Position numbers and translations under genes: made by a program. 64,000 nucleotides of DNA, taken from the NCBI GenBank assembly GCA_020809705.1, contig CP085825.1, forward strand, positions 744,001 through 808,000, read 5' to 3'. This DNA comes from Calonectria ilicicola. Its lineage: Eukaryota > Ascomycota > Sordariomycetes > Hypocreales > Nectriaceae. Shown here one piece after another: positions 32,710-44,484 of the stretch; positions within the stretch are counted from its first letter, which is position 1; each line of letters opens with the position of its first letter. The notes under the pieces are model-generated. The model did not search any database and was not told where the DNA came from. It saw only the letters and a program-made list of their open reading frames with translations.

Positions 32710-35246
32710 AAAGGTGAATAGATCGTGGGTAAAAAGACCCATTTGCATATAATGTGTCTTGACTTTTATCTCGCGCCTGGGATCTGTTTGTATTCTTTAT
32801 AGACCAAGTATAGACTTAAAGGGGTTGCCATTTGCTTATAATATCTCCATCATGACTACTAAAACTACTTAATTCCTCGTGCTCCATGTGTCAGCAATAC
32901 GAGAACCATTGAATAAATACCCTCATATTGACTCGTTCAATGCATACATTTGCCTCGTGGTGGTGCATGTTGAGTTTGTGAAATATGTGCTCCTCCCTAG
33001 ACCCGAGATTCGCAAACAAGGGCGACGTGAGTACAACATGACTGAGACTGTTCCAGATTACTTGGTAGTCTCTGGCTGTGTTGATGTTCAGCTGCCTGTC
33101 ATTGGTTTGGATGCGAACAACTGAAGTCATGTGTACTTCCTTGACATGGCTAATTACAGCATCATCCAAGGCCCCATCCCCATGTGAGTTATTGTAGTTC
33201 CGTTTTTAATTGACAGCTGTCTGGCTTAGCGTGGTGGCGTTCTGTCCCGAGTATAGCCTCGTTCGGAGACTGACAGGTCTCACACAGGTGTGGCTCTTGA
33301 CCGACTCTAGCAGAGACAAGATGACGGTTGGACAGCTGAAAATAACGGAGCCCGGTGATTCCGCACATTAGGCGAGAACTCCTGTATCCGTTCAAATCTC
33401 CTACGTAATCTAAGCGACATGTGTTCAGTCCAAATTTAGCGGAATCCTCTCATCGCCCATCTCATCCCACCACTGGAATCAGTCACGTTCCAGACCGGTC
33501 GCCACGTTTATGCGATTCGCCGGGCGGTTTGCTAGCCGTTTGGCGGCCCGCCCAATGACCGCTTGGAGGTGCTTGGCAGCAGTGAGACATGTCTTGCCAG
33601 CCTCCCCCTTGATAGTCAGTCAGTGGAAGGGATTTACATCGCCACAGCTACAACATAATGCAAAATAATAACATCATTGACCCTACCATGCATAAGGCAA
33701 GGTATCGGATTGAGCATGAACAAAATATTTTTCCAAATTCTTGATTTTTTGCATCGGGAATACCAGCGAAAGGGATCATAAAACAACGGCCTAGGCTGCT
33801 ATTGGAGAGATATATAAATGGCTTTTGTCGAATGGCCAGAGGCGAAAATATCAAAGATGACAAGCTGAATGCAATAGTGAGGCAAATAAATGAATATTTG
33901 GGAATGTACCCAGCCAGGGACTCCTTGGCTGATCCGACTTTGTAAGCGGCGGCCCCGGCACGAAATCCGGTGCCAAGAGTGCACAATGCCGATGTCAAAA
34001 AGCAAAGCTTAACCTCGGCGAATTAGACTTGGCTGATAATTTGTTCAGGGTATTTACTTGAAGAAGAAAAAAGGAGATCAAATGCAGGGATAAGCACTTG
34101 CAAGAGGGCTGGAAGAATTGGTAGGTGAGAGTAGTCAATGATCCTGGTCAAGCGGAAGGCGGATATAGGAGGTAAGCGAGTAGAATGTGGCTGCTCAAAT
34201 GAGTGCGTTCCGCTGAGCCATTCATAGTGTTTATATTAGTAGAAATGATGGGCTTTGTTGGGCATGAGTAATACCGTCCGGATTATTGGCGGTCGGAGTT
34301 TGTGCCACTGCTATCCGCCGTGGTGTCAGATATGATCTTTACTGGTTCGGATTCTCGGTCATCAGTAATTTTTAAACTCAAAGACCGGACCTTGGCCGAA
34401 CCTGCGAGTTTCCGACGACATAAATAAAGACCAGGATGCTATGTCAATCTAATTGGGTGAAATCCGTTCAAACACGAAATGCGCGCGTAAAATGAACCTT
34501 GAGTAAACTGTTATCTTACGTTAAGCTCCTCAATCTCAGGTGCAGTCAAGGTAAAAGTGTGACAAGTCTGGATGAGCTCAGTCCACAATCTCGACTCCAA
34601 ATAGAGAACACAGTGAACGATTACTTGGAAAGTGATCTCTGATCAAATGTGACTAGTGAAAACTGCTCCAGTGATAGCGTAGCATCCCGGCCCTGGTCCC
34701 TTTCCTTTTCTTGGCCTGCAGCTTCTCCATCTTGTGTTGGAGCTCTAGGCACTTCCAGAACTCTGTCATAAGATATTTCTTTAGCGGATGCTGATATTGT
34801 TATCGTCGCCTCTGCTGCTGTTACCGTGATAGTGGTGAGAATGGTAGCCCATACCCGTTCCACTCCCTTTGAGTGCCATTCCATTTGAAGCCATGTGTAA
34901 CAATACTTGGTTCTTGTATTTGCTATATTCCAGGCATTGGAAAATTTCTATCCAGCGCAAAAGACTTCATGAGTCGAAGTATTCGTAGTCTTGAACTAGA
35001 AGCAAGCTCGAGGATATTGAAAGGATGTGTTGATGCTATCTAAACTGGCTATTGGCATGGGATCACAACGTTTTCTTGATCTTTAATCCGCCAATTTTTT
35101 GGAGGGTCATAAGAGAAAAGAGAATAAAAGTTTTATCGGCTAGGCACCTGTCGCTTTTAAGTAATTCCTCATCAACGCCTTGCGATCCTAAACATCTCTC
35201 AAACATAAGTCACAAATTTTTCTTCAAAAACGTCTATCTCATCAAC
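32710..35246. other. Gene-poor 2.5-kb stretch
   Basis: Only short ORFs, mostly on the minus strand (33648-33998, 34621-34884), without recognisable domains. Their composition fits chance frames. The first 200 nt serve as 3' flank of the GH17 gene. I see no repeats or transposon ends. Confidence 0.45.
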
Positions 35247-35603
35247 ATGGGTATACCTCGCCGTGCACTTCCGACGGCGCGTATCATACCGCTTGATATG
35301 ATTTCGATGTTATTCCCAGAGACCCACCACGGGGCCTTCTCCAGTCTATCAAGACCATCCATCCCATCCTATGTCTTCAACCTCCACCATCTGCCGATTT
35401 CATTCCCACCAAGATTCTATCAAGAATTTCGCAAAGGCCTTGAGGGTGCCTATGTAAGACATCAAGCAGCACAAACATGGTGGGAAAGGTGGTTGATGAA
35501 AACTCGGGACCTTGTATTTGGTTATCGAATTCTATGGATCACTGGGCGTCGAGAAGGACGACTAAGTGGGATGATCTTGTGCTTATTCCGATACAATAAC
35601 TAG
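35247..35603 (+). CDS. Hypothetical small protein, weak call
   Basis: 118 codons from an ATG in a good context (ATCAACATGG). A longer frame from 35052 is open but its added residues look random. The product is basic and rich in aromatic residues, with a stretch AQTWWERWLMKTRDLVFGYRILW. There is no signal peptide, domain or known motif. It stands alone in a gene-poor region just before a very AT-rich patch. It may be a species-specific gene, an exon of something larger, or a chance ORF. Confidence 0.25.
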   Translation: MGIPRRALPTARIIPLDMISMLFPETHHGAFSSLSRPSIPSYVFNLHHLPISFPPRFYQEFRKGLEGAYVRHQAAQTWWERWLMKTRDLVFGYRILWITGRREGRLSGMILCLFRYNN

Positions 35604-36880
35604 AATACTGCAATGAAGGCGGATCTCCATGTTCAAGATGGTGATATTTTGATCAGCGGTTTCAATCGAGTGCTGGTCGACCTGTGGTAGGCGTCTGAGT
35701 TTGATCTGAAGTCGCGTACCAGAACAGCACAACAAGGAAAATCCGGTCATCTCGCCACACCACTACTTCACAATAAACCAAATAAAATAAGATTATTAAT
35801 TAGTATAAATTAAATAAGAATTTTAATGATAAATAAATTAGCACAATTTATTTATATTTGTTGCGAACTTTCCGCGTATGGATGAAAACTGCTTAGCCCC
35901 CACAGCTCAAGTGCTTACAGGGGTCTCGATCGACGCCAGCGGAGTGAACCAGCGAATAGTATCGCGGGATAGGGACGACGATGATGCAAGCCAGGTCGCA
36001 CGGAGCCCCCAGGCGGCTGTTTGGAACTTCAGCTTTCACTACTGCTTACAAGATTGGAGCATGTGTGGACGCATCGCGGAGCTCGAAAATAACCAGAAGT
36101 GGGAAGATGAGGCGTAGGATTGAAACCCCCGTTTGCTGAGGCCTCCCTGTATGACCAGTCAGCGCCGCACAATCAGACAAGTCTCATCAACACGCGACGG
36201 CAGCTTATCGTTGCATTGTTTCGGTGTTTGCTGCTTGGTCGTTTTTTTCGTCTCGTGTTGTTGATGTGATATCAGTCACTAACTGCACTGATGCATCGCT
36301 GCCCCTCATTCTCCAACAAACAGCCCACTCCAACCAACCACACATGGAGGCCTCACTCAGGATGGCGCAAAAACAGTGCAACTATTCACTCGCATCCAAA
36401 CCTCGTGGTCGCACCCAGCCTCGTGAACCCCATCGAAGTGCTCTTTCGGGCGGCGCGCCAGCCCCTCTCCGCTGGCCCGCTTCGGGAGTCGCCAAAGGCT
36501 AAATCGATTCCATCCCCGTTTGGGCCCTGAAGCATCTCCATAGTCCTCCTCCAATTGGCCTGGTGCTGTATCCAAGGTGTGGCGCGCAGAGCTGACATGG
36601 GATATTTTTGGGTAGCCTCTTGCCTGGCCCCAGTTAGGGAAGCGCTTGCCGCCGCCGCCAGCACATGAGCAACTCCTTTCCTTGAAGATCTGCCTTGCGT
36701 CGCAAACGGGGCTCGTAGGTAACGTCGCAGCTTTTAAAGGCGGCAATAGTCCACTTCTAGATCAATCGCATCCCCTTTTTTGGCCTCACTCGAGCTCCTC
36801 CGACACCTCATCCATTGTCGCAAGACTCGCATCAGCACCCTCGATAATCCCCTCATATCAAAACGCCAAACCTCATCACC
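35604..36880. other. Intergenic; includes an AT-rich island
   Basis: Positions about 35766-35872 are over 80 percent A and T (runs such as TTAATTAGTATAAATTAAAT), unlike both flanks. The rest is upstream flank of the LURP-one-related gene. Short ORFs at 36224-36746 overlap on both strands and are not supported. Confidence 0.5.
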
Positions 36881-37542
36881 ATGGGCCTTAACCCCGCCCC
36901 CCGCCAGATTGGCGTCTTCGCCAATATGATTGCTCGCCAGAGCGAGACCATTATTATGCGCGAAAAGGTCCTGTCTCTTACAGGCGATAGCTTCGAGGTA
37001 AAGCTAGCCAGCGGCCAGTCCATTCTCAAGGTCGAGGGCAAGGTCATGTCCATCTCAGGGCGCAAGAAGGTCTTTGACATGGCTGGCACGCATCTCTTCG
37101 ACATTGTCAAGGAGCACTTCCATATCCATACCACTTATGCCATCGAGTCGCCTTCTGGCCAGAAGATTATGGAGGTTAAGAACAGCTGGAAGAGTGAGTT
37201 TCCCGCTGGCGACAGGCCGAGGTTCACCAGTGTCGGAATTGTCTAATCGCTAACACGCTGTCGATAGTCATCGGGTCCAAGGCGACTGCTACTTTCAAGT
37301 CAGCCGACGGCCACCCCGAGACTCTGACGATGAAGGGCGACTGGATAGACTTGGCCGCCGAGATTCACGATGAATCGTCCGGCGCCATGGTAGCCCGCAT
37401 CGATCGTAAGATCCTCAGTGGGCGCGACCTCTTGTTTGGTCAACAGACCTATGCCTTGCAGGTAGCACCTAACGTCGACATGGCTCTGATGGCTGCCCTA
37501 TGCATCTGCATGGACGAAAAGAACAACGAGAGTAAGGATTAG
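36881..37542 (+). CDS. LURP-one-related (LOR, tubby-C-like fold) protein
   Basis: Join 36881-37193 and 37268-37542; 195 residues, which is the usual LOR length. The 74-nt intron has GTGAGT and GATAG ends and splits one Ile codon. The pattern of alternating short strands fits the LOR/tubby C-terminal barrel: TIIMREKVLSLTGDSFEVKL, GQSILKVEGKVMSISGRKKVF, LFDIVKEHFHIHTTYAIESP, then a TLTMKGDWIDLAAEIHD strand and ARIDRKIL. The protein ends with VDMALMAALCICMDEKNN, the single central helix of the fold. LOR proteins occur in plants and fungi; the fungal ones have no settled biochemical role. There is no signal peptide, so it is probably cytosolic or at a membrane face. Confidence 0.88.
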
Positions 37543-38740
37543 TACCTGCCACTCATCAAATATCGTCGTCTTCGCCGTCTCCACAAGCAGGCGAATTCTC
37601 TACCGCCGCAGGATACCGAAATGACGGCACCCAAACCAACGCATTGATGGCGTTTGATTGGGAAGGCTTGCAGAAGGTTGGTGGTTACCTTGGATGGTGG
37701 AGCGCTTGGTTGATACCGAAGATGGCTTTCCTAAAACCCGCGAACATTGTTCAAAACCGACTCCGCTACCAGTGGATTCACATGGTAGCCGAAGGACGAG
37801 GCACGGAAAAAGTGGACGCGAGCATCGTTACGGGTGTGAATTTCTTTGAATAGCAGAAATAGTAGCATGAATTCTCAGCAAAGAGCAGACCAGGACGGAT
37901 GTGGGTGGTGGTAGATTGGGGCATGCCGTCCCAGGACAGAATGAATCACGAGAACTACCCCTTAACCCCGGTAGATATTAAATTCCCTCGTTCCTCCCCA
38001 ATGGCCAACTTCCAAGTTGCCATTAGTTGCTAGACGCCCTTGGCACTCTGCAAGCCAAGGTCAGCACGGTCTCTTGGCGGCACGCCTACGACTTGTAACG
38101 TCCAAGGGTGGCCACATATAGACCACGCCCAAACAGCGGGCCCATGAGACTCTGGCGAGCGAAGCTTCTTTGAGCGAATGCTTGTTTTTTTTCTTATTGC
38201 TGAGCTTAAATCGCGGGTATCCTCGCTTCACTAAAGCACAGAAGAAAGACAGAGACGCTCTAGACCCGGCATCTCAGTGCCGAATATGATACAAGTGTCG
38301 GAGCGACTTGCCGGCGGCCGAGTCAAAATGGCGGGGGGATATCTCACTACCCAGTCACGGCTGCACATGTAGGTATGTTGTCATGCGGCTGGACGGGCAC
38401 AGCCTCAGGAGAGCGGTTTTTTTTGGAGGGGTTATGGTTTTACTCTGGTCTCGCGTCTTGCTTGCGCGTCTCCTTTTTTTTCCTTTTGTTTGTTTACGAT
38501 CTAGTTAGTTTGGGTAGCAATAGAGGGATAAACCAGAAAAGTAGACGGTACGGGAACAAGATGTATCGAGAACTTGGCCGCAGATCCACAACTGTCTCGC
38601 GCCTGCAACAGAGTTCAGTGGGCGGCGGCGCTTGGGGCCCTGTCCCGCCTCAAGCCTTTTTGGCGGCGACACAGGACAGGCCCCAGGAACAGCTTGGGAT
38701 GTACAATGCACCTCCTCCTGGCGGTGGATCGGCCATGCGC

Positions 38741-38769
38741 ATGCACACACGCACACACGCACGCACGCG
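38741..38769. repeat. CACACG/CACG-rich microsatellite
   Basis: An imperfect alternating purine-pyrimidine tract (ATGCACACACGCACACACGC and onward). Such alternation could favour Z-DNA. Confidence 0.6.
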
Positions 38770-38898
38770 TGAGCGGGCGCATCTTTGTTCTTTTTTCTCC
38801 TCTTGGTCAACCACAACGGTCTTTTGGTGGTACGCAGGGAAGCCATTGGCGGTGGGAAATCGGGGGAATTGAGGTAGTGTCAGGAGCTGCTGCTGGGT

Positions 38899-38939
38899 CT
38901 TGGCGCCAAGGGAATGCCAAGGGCTGCCAAGGTGCCAAG
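38899..38939. promoter_or_regulatory. Cluster of four GCCAAG (PacC-type) motifs
   Basis: GCCAAG occurs at 38905-38910, 38916-38921, 38926-38931 and 38934-38939. The first is half of the 12-bp palindrome CTTGGCGCCAAG (38899-38910). GCCARG is the consensus of the pH regulator PacC. The cluster lies in the convergent gap, not in an obvious promoter, so function is doubtful. Confidence 0.3.
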
Positions 38940-39471
38940 TAGACGGGGATCATGTCGAGTGGCAGGGCTGGAACCCAAGGAACCGTCTATTCAGGCGCCA
39001 TGGCATGGCCCCGCGGGTCAGCGAAGTGGAGAGCCAATGTCTTGGCCCCGTGCCGATAAGCGAAACCGTAGCTGTCGCCGTCTGAGGCCAAGACAACGTC
39101 CATCCATTGTCCACCGCCAACCAGCAGCACCAGCAATGGCCTGACGCCATTCACTCAACGCATCAGAAAAACCGCTGCACCAAGGGCAGCGCGGGGCAAG
39201 CTCGGCCGAGCTTTGTCCAGAACCGTCACCGCAACGCGGGGCAGCCATTGCCAAGAGCACAAACATGTCACTGCCAAGGCGCTCCAAGTACACACGATCA
39301 AACACGGTATTCGGCGCAAAAAATAAAGAAAATGAAATAGGGTCTTGTTTAATGCCTAACTGAATGGTACCTACCCATGCCCGCCCTTGTATTCCTTGGT
39401 CATACTTGATTGGATATCAAACGTGTCATGTTCATGTGCGTGTGTGTGGCCGTTGCTCATCAGGGACATGT

Positions 39472-40655
39472 CTAGTCCTCGTACACTTCCTCATACGTCT
39501 CCTCGTACTCTTCGCGAGCCTCCTCAATGTCGCTGCGGCTGGCATCAGAGTCGGCGAGAGCCTCCTCATACTCTTCACGAGCCTCCTGGACATCCTCACG
39601 GTCACTTGATGACACAGAGTCGCCATCTGCATCGTGGGCGGGGAGGACGGCAGGTGGGCCCTCGTCATAACCACCGTAGCCGCCACCACCACCGTATCCG
39701 CGGTCGTCGTAGTTGTTGGTCTCGTCGCCGTAGTAGTTGTTAATCACTGTGGTGGATCCGCCCGAAGGAGCAGGAGCTGCAGCTGCAGCAGCGTGGTGTT
39801 CGTCGTCGCTATCGTCGAGGGCGTTGGCGATTAGAGCACCTCCAATGGCACCGACGGCGAGACCACCGGCAGCGCCCATAAGCATGTTCTTCTTATCACT
39901 CTTCTTCTGGTCAGCCGCTGACGGCTGGCCGTAGCCCTGGTTACCATAGGCGCGGTTCTCCTCCTGACCATAGCCAGAGGGGGGAGCTCCGTAGCCACCA
40001 GGGGCACCATAACCACCGGGTGCGGGAGATCCGTAACCTCCAGCAGCACCTCCATAACCAGGAGCGGGGGAGCCGTAGCCACCAGGGGCTCCACCTCCGT
40101 AACCGGGAGCAGGAGATCCATAGCCTCGGGAGTCGCTGGAGGGGTTCGACTCCATGGGAGGGCGAGAATCAGGAGGAGGAACAGCGGGAGCACGGTATCC
40201 CGGTGCTTCCCACTGAGAGCGACCACTGGCAATCTCTACGTAAAACCAGCGCTGGTGCTGCTGGTCAAACTGGGCAGTCCAGCCCTCGGGCAGAGGCGGC
40301 TTGTCGGAAGGGGGCTGATAGGCGGGCTGGGGAGGAGGGGAGGAGTAATTGTTGTATTGTTGGCCAGGAGGGGGACCCTGACCGCCCTGGTAGCCGCCTT
40401 GCTGGTAGCCGCCTTGCTGTTGGTATCCGCCCTGCTGCTGCTGCTGGTATCCGCCATAATCACGGTTTCCTGTGTGAGAGATATTTGTTAAACGCAAGTT
40501 ACGGACGGTGTGGGATGGATGCGGAAGATGCGGTACTCACCACTTTCTGGAGGAGGAGGGCCGGACTGATATTGGGATTGAGACTGCTGCTCGGGCTTCT
40601 TGTCGCCGAGCCCGAGGTTCTCAAACTCGGAGGCGATCTTCTTAAAGAAGGACAT
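39472..40655 (-). CDS. WW-domain protein with GYPQ-rich low-complexity region and glycine zipper
   Basis: Complement of 40655-40541 and 40469-39472; 370 residues, intron 71 nt (GTGAGT...CACAG). It begins MSFFKKIASEFENLGLG. A Gln/Gly/Tyr-rich stretch follows, then one WW domain (LPEGWTAQFDQQHQRWFYVE, then SGRSQWEAPG) with both tryptophans and the central aromatic pair, so it should bind Pro-rich ligands. Next come repeats of GYGSPAPGYGG type, a Gly/Ala-rich hydrophobic segment (MGAAGGLAVGAIGGALIANAL) like a glycine zipper, another Gly/Tyr stretch and a very acidic C-terminus with EAREEYEE repeated twice. The layout resembles fungal stress-linked WW/glycine-zipper proteins. Its partner is not evident, but the divergent neighbour, a metacaspase, has a Pro-rich [10 protein letters not shown] prodomain of the sort WW domains bind. 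Confidence 0.88.
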
Positions 40656-42496
40656 GATGGAAAGTGTGCCCCTTGATAGAGGACGGGGGTTGCCGGGTAT
40701 AAGTGGCTGAGGAGAGAAGCGAGGTGAGAGGTTGAGAAGAGGAGTGATGGGTGGGAGAGGAAGAAGCAGGCGGGAATGGCACGCAAGATATAGGATTTCA
40801 GTTCAGGGTGTCCTCGTCTGTTTGTTTTTTCTTTGACGAGTCGGCTGTGTAAGCTTTCCGCGTAGCAGCTCGCGACAAGTCCGCTGGCACTTGGCAACAT
40901 GCACATGTGGAGGCACGAACAGAGAGAGGGTGGGTGCTCTGTGGACAATTCACATGGCGGGGGGGGTCATTCACTTGCGCGAGATGCACCCATGTGAGGT
41001 ACCTGTGGCCTGTCCAGCAGGCGAGCGTGTACTTGGCTTGGCTGCCTCCCTCCCAATGCGTGAAATTAGGCCAAGCCCCAGGTAAAACACCGTCACCTTG
41101 TCACAGATTCGCACGCGGCAGGTAGCCCAGTGTATCATGAGCGCCCGCGAGATGATTCACAGAACCCTGCCCAGGCCTGGCAAGCCGTTGCCCTGTGGCC
41201 GGCCCCCAACAGCAACCAGCGAGAGCCCAAAACACTCCCCAAACAGGCAGCCCTGCGGGCCGTTCCGGCGGGGCTGTGGACCCCCTATGGAAGTGAAGAC
41301 AGAGGCCAAGCTCCGGTGCAATTTGCTGCTACCAGCGCTCATTCGAGCCACCGTGTTTCTGCGAAGCCACTAGAAATGCTCCGTAAAAGCCCGGGCCTCC
41401 GGGGCACTCGCCCGTCCCATGATGCCCGCCCGAAGAGTCCGAAGAGCCGTCGTTCCGGTAAGATAATACGACGTGTGTAACTGAAAAGAAGGCTGATCGC
41501 TGCTAGTCGACACGAATAACCTTTGCATGGAATGTCATGCTTATTCTCGTCACTATTGGTCTTTCTTGGTTTTGAGGCAGTGAGCCATTTCCACCCACCC
41601 AAGGCGATGGCGCAACAACCCAGACCGATCGCCGCCGTCCAGCCGCTCAACGGCAACCAGATGTATCACTTGGGCATCGCGTAACCGGTGCCTCTCCATT
41701 TCGTTTTTTTTTCCCATACGTGGCATGTTTCAATCTGGCAACCACCATTTTCCTGCCGCCGAGGCGCAGTCTAGGCAAATGCGAGCAATCTCCGGGCTGG
41801 ACATCAGGGGTGGTTGGTTTGTTGACGGAATGCGAGGGAATGCAAAAGAGCAGCCTCGCTCGCGCCAGAGGAACAATGGGAACGAGGGGGAGGGGCTGCG
41901 GTAGGGGTCGGAGGGGTAGCTTTGGTGGGCGCCAAGTCGAGCCTGAGTGCATCATGGGAGGCCGCCCCCCGCGCTGCAACTCCCCTCGCTGCCCGTCTGC
42001 CCCTCTGTCCTGGCTTGTCTGCGCTGTGGCATGGCGGCGCCTAGACCTGGCTGGGCTGCATGTCAGCGCCCATCCGAACCCTCCAACGTCCCCTGTACGA
42101 GGGAGAAAGACCCTTTGTGTCATCCACTAGACAAGGTCCTTGGCGGTTGGTCCACTGACCACCTCCGCGTCGACGTATGTACAAGGTCGCCTGGGCAGGC
42201 CACCACGGCGTTTGCTAGAGGCCCGCTGCACCTGAAGCTCCCGGCCCCCGCCAGGCAGCGCCCGCATGTTCTGGTGGGAAGCTCTCTTCAGCCCTTCCAC
42301 TGCCCCGCTCTGCTCTTCCGCGTACGAACCCATGTATGCGACGAACGAGCATCAAGCTCCAACCTCTTCCCATTGCCCCCGTGAGATGCAGTGACCTGCA
42401 TTCCGCTACTCCTTCTTTTCTTCTGCTCCTCGTCGCAGCTTCATTGTAGCTGCATCCCACTGCCTCGCGCAACAGCTCCTCGCTAGCTAAAACACC
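40656..42496. other. Divergent promoter between WW gene and metacaspase
   Basis: 1.8 kb without a supported gene. The ORFs here (41098-41480, 41720-42130, 41947-42384) overlap on both strands and follow the high GC content. The stretch just before the metacaspase start is CT-rich. Confidence 0.5.
41885..41916 (+). promoter_or_regulatory. Four AGGGG (STRE-like) motifs
   Basis: AGGGG starts at 41885, 41891, 41903 and 41912, all on the plus strand within 32 nt, about 580 nt upstream of the metacaspase ATG. AGGGG is the stress-response element of Msn2/4-type factors. Clusters of such sites are often functional, but the local sequence is G-rich in general, which lowers the weight. Confidence 0.4.
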
Positions 42497-44178
42497 ATGT
42501 CCTACTATCCCGGTCAAGGATACAACGGCTCCCAAGGCGGCCAGTACGGCGGCGGCGGAGGCCAATACGGTGGTCAAGGTGGTTACGGAGGCGGCGGCGG
42601 TGGTTACGCTCCCCCATCTGGTCCTCCACCATCACAAAACTACGGTGGTCAAGGCGGTTACGCACCTCCTCCTGGACCTCCCTCGGGCTATGGTGGTGGT
42701 GGCGGCGGATATGCTCCTCCCTCTGGTCCTCCTCCTTCTCAGGGCTACGGCGGCGGCGGTGGTGGCTACGGTGGTCAAGGTGGTTATGCGCCTCCTTCCG
42801 GTCCTCCTCCCTCCCAGAACTACGGCGGCGGCGGCGGTGGCTACTCTTCTCCCTCCGGACCTCCTCCATCTCAAAACTACGGCGGTCAGGGAGGATATGC
42901 CCCTCCTTCCGGTCCTCCTCCCGGCCAGCGAGGCCAGAACCGATACGCTCCTCCCAACTATCCTCCTCCCGCGGGACTCGATGCCTACGGATACCCTCTT
43001 CCCGTTCAGAACGCCTATAGCGCCAGCCACGGTCGTGCTGGTCCTCCCCCTCCCTCTGCGCCTCAGCAGTTCGGTCACGGTGCCCCCGAAGGCTACACCT
43101 TTCAGTACTCCAACTGTTCCGGTCGACGCAAGGCTCTTCTCATTGGTATCAACTATTTCGGCACGGATGCTGAGCTGCGCGGCTGCATCAACGATGTTCA
43201 CAATGTCTCCAACTTCCTTACCGAGCGATATGGTTACAAGCGCGAGGATATGGTCATCTTGACTGACGACCAGTCTAACCCCGTCATGATTCCTACCAAG
43301 GCCAACATCATTCGCGCCATGGGCTGGCTTATTAAGGATGCTCGACCCAACGATGCCCTGTTCCTTCATTACTCTGGTATGTTTTCGACGGACAGCCTCT
43401 CTCTCAAAGCTACTGACAGCTTTCCTAGGTCACGGAGGACAGGTTGAGGACGAGGACGGTGATGAGGAAGATGGCTCCGACGAATGCATTTACCCTGTCG
43501 ACTTCAAGCAGAACGGTGAAATTATCGACGACATGATCCACACGTTGGTAGTGAAACCCCTCCAACCAGGTGTCCGTCTGACTGCCATCTTTGACTCATG
43601 CCACTCCGCTACTGTCATGGATCTGCCATACGTCTACTCCACCAAGGGTATCCTCAAGGAGCCCAACCTGGCCAAGGAAGCTGGCCAGGGTCTTCTCACG
43701 GCAATTTCCTCATACGCCCAAGGTGATGTGTCTGGTGCCGCAAGCTCCATCTTCGGCTTGGCCAAGTCAGCTTTCACTGGCGACGGTGCCTACAAGAAAA
43801 CCAAGGCCACCCGAACTTCGCCAGCCGATGTTATCATGTGGTCTGGAAGCAAGGATGATCAGACATCGTAAGTCCCTCTAGGCAGCCGTATGCCATCTAC
43901 AAAGTAGAAGCTAACATTATTGTTCAGCGCCGACGCCACGATTAACTCTCAGGCCACTGGCGCCATGTCCTGGGCTTTCATCTCCGCTATCAAGGCAAAC
44001 CCCAAGCAAAGCTACGTTCAGCTTCTCAACAGCGTTCGCGAAATTCTGGAGACCAAGTACACTCAGAAGCCCCAGTTGTCTTGCAGTCACCCGCTCGGTA
44101 TGTGTGCCCAAGCCCCACTGTCAGTACGTAATCTTTCTAACCAATTATTTAGACACCGATCTCCTGTTTGTGATGTAG
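42497..44178 (+). CDS. MCA1: Type I metacaspase
   Basis: Join 42497-43376, 43429-43867, 43928-44097 and 44153-44178; 504 residues, introns 52, 60 and 55 nt. A Ca-dependent cysteine protease of clan CD cutting after Arg or Lys, involved in ageing, stress and clearance of aggregates. Residues 1-190 are a prodomain of Gly, Tyr, Pro and Gln with repeats of the type [16 protein letters not shown]. The p20 domain opens with [25 protein letters not shown]; the catalytic His295 is in SGHGGQ and Cys351 in DSCHS. An acidic loop ([12 protein letters not shown]) follows the histidine, a place where related enzymes are Ca-regulated. The p10 part contains [14 protein letters not shown] and GAMSWAF. The last exon encodes only the end, TDLLFVM; without it the frame would read on to 44231. 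Confidence 0.95.
42540..42930 (+). repeat. Degenerate tandem repeats coding the [12 protein letters not shown] prodomain
   Basis: Units built on GGCGGTGGTTACG...CCTCCTTCTGGTCCTCCTCC recur about six times in the metacaspase prodomain, with variable Gly runs between them. Copy number in such tracts commonly varies between strains. Confidence 0.7.
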
Positions 44179-44484
44179 TCATGATGCCAAAATTCGACAG
44201 CCGTTCATTGCACGGCATTAGTTGTAGCTAGCCAGCATACAATACGAAGTGATGAAAATAAAGAAGAAATGAATTCTTGACGATTTCATGCTAATTAAAT
44301 GACTGGTGCCTTTCCATTTCTGCTATTAGAGTTCCAAAAAAGTGCGAAATGTTGTGAATTGGTTAACTGAGACACTCACCCCGCCCCCACCACTTAGCTC
44401 ACTCTGTGGTTGAAAAAGCATAAAAATAAAGTGCAAAAAACTGCAAAAAATTATGGTCCTCAATCATCTTAATTGTATAGGAAT
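44179..44484. other. 3' flank of the metacaspase gene
   Basis: AT-rich spacer. A run of six A at 44445-44450 reads as TTTTTT on the minus strand, 35 nt past the tRNA-Lys 3' end, and can act as its Pol III terminator. Confidence 0.5.

Larger units (their letters stand above)
37543..39471. other. Convergent region, no supported gene
   Basis: Lies between the LOR gene (plus) and the end of the WW gene (minus). A small ORF at 37644-37853 and others at 38308-39340 overlap on both strands and look like chance frames. The region holds a CA/CG-rich microsatellite and a cluster of GCCAAG motifs, listed separately. Confidence 0.45.

Noticed and set aside
31426..32748. 440-codon ORF antisense to the GH17 gene
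   Set aside because: Its Gly/Val/Ala-rich product is what the reverse strand of a C-ending-codon gene gives. The plus strand has signal peptide, catalytic motifs and GPI signal.
33648..33998. 116-codon minus-strand ORF with hydrophobic stretches
   Set aside because: No start context, domain or composition beyond chance; a second frame overlaps it.
40020..40676. 218-codon plus-strand ORF over the WW gene
   Set aside because: Antisense of the GYPQ repeats and of exon 1; it also crosses a splice junction of the real gene.
42632..43369. 245-codon minus-strand ORF over the metacaspase
   Set aside because: Arg/Gly/Val-rich reverse reading of the prodomain repeats; no independent support.
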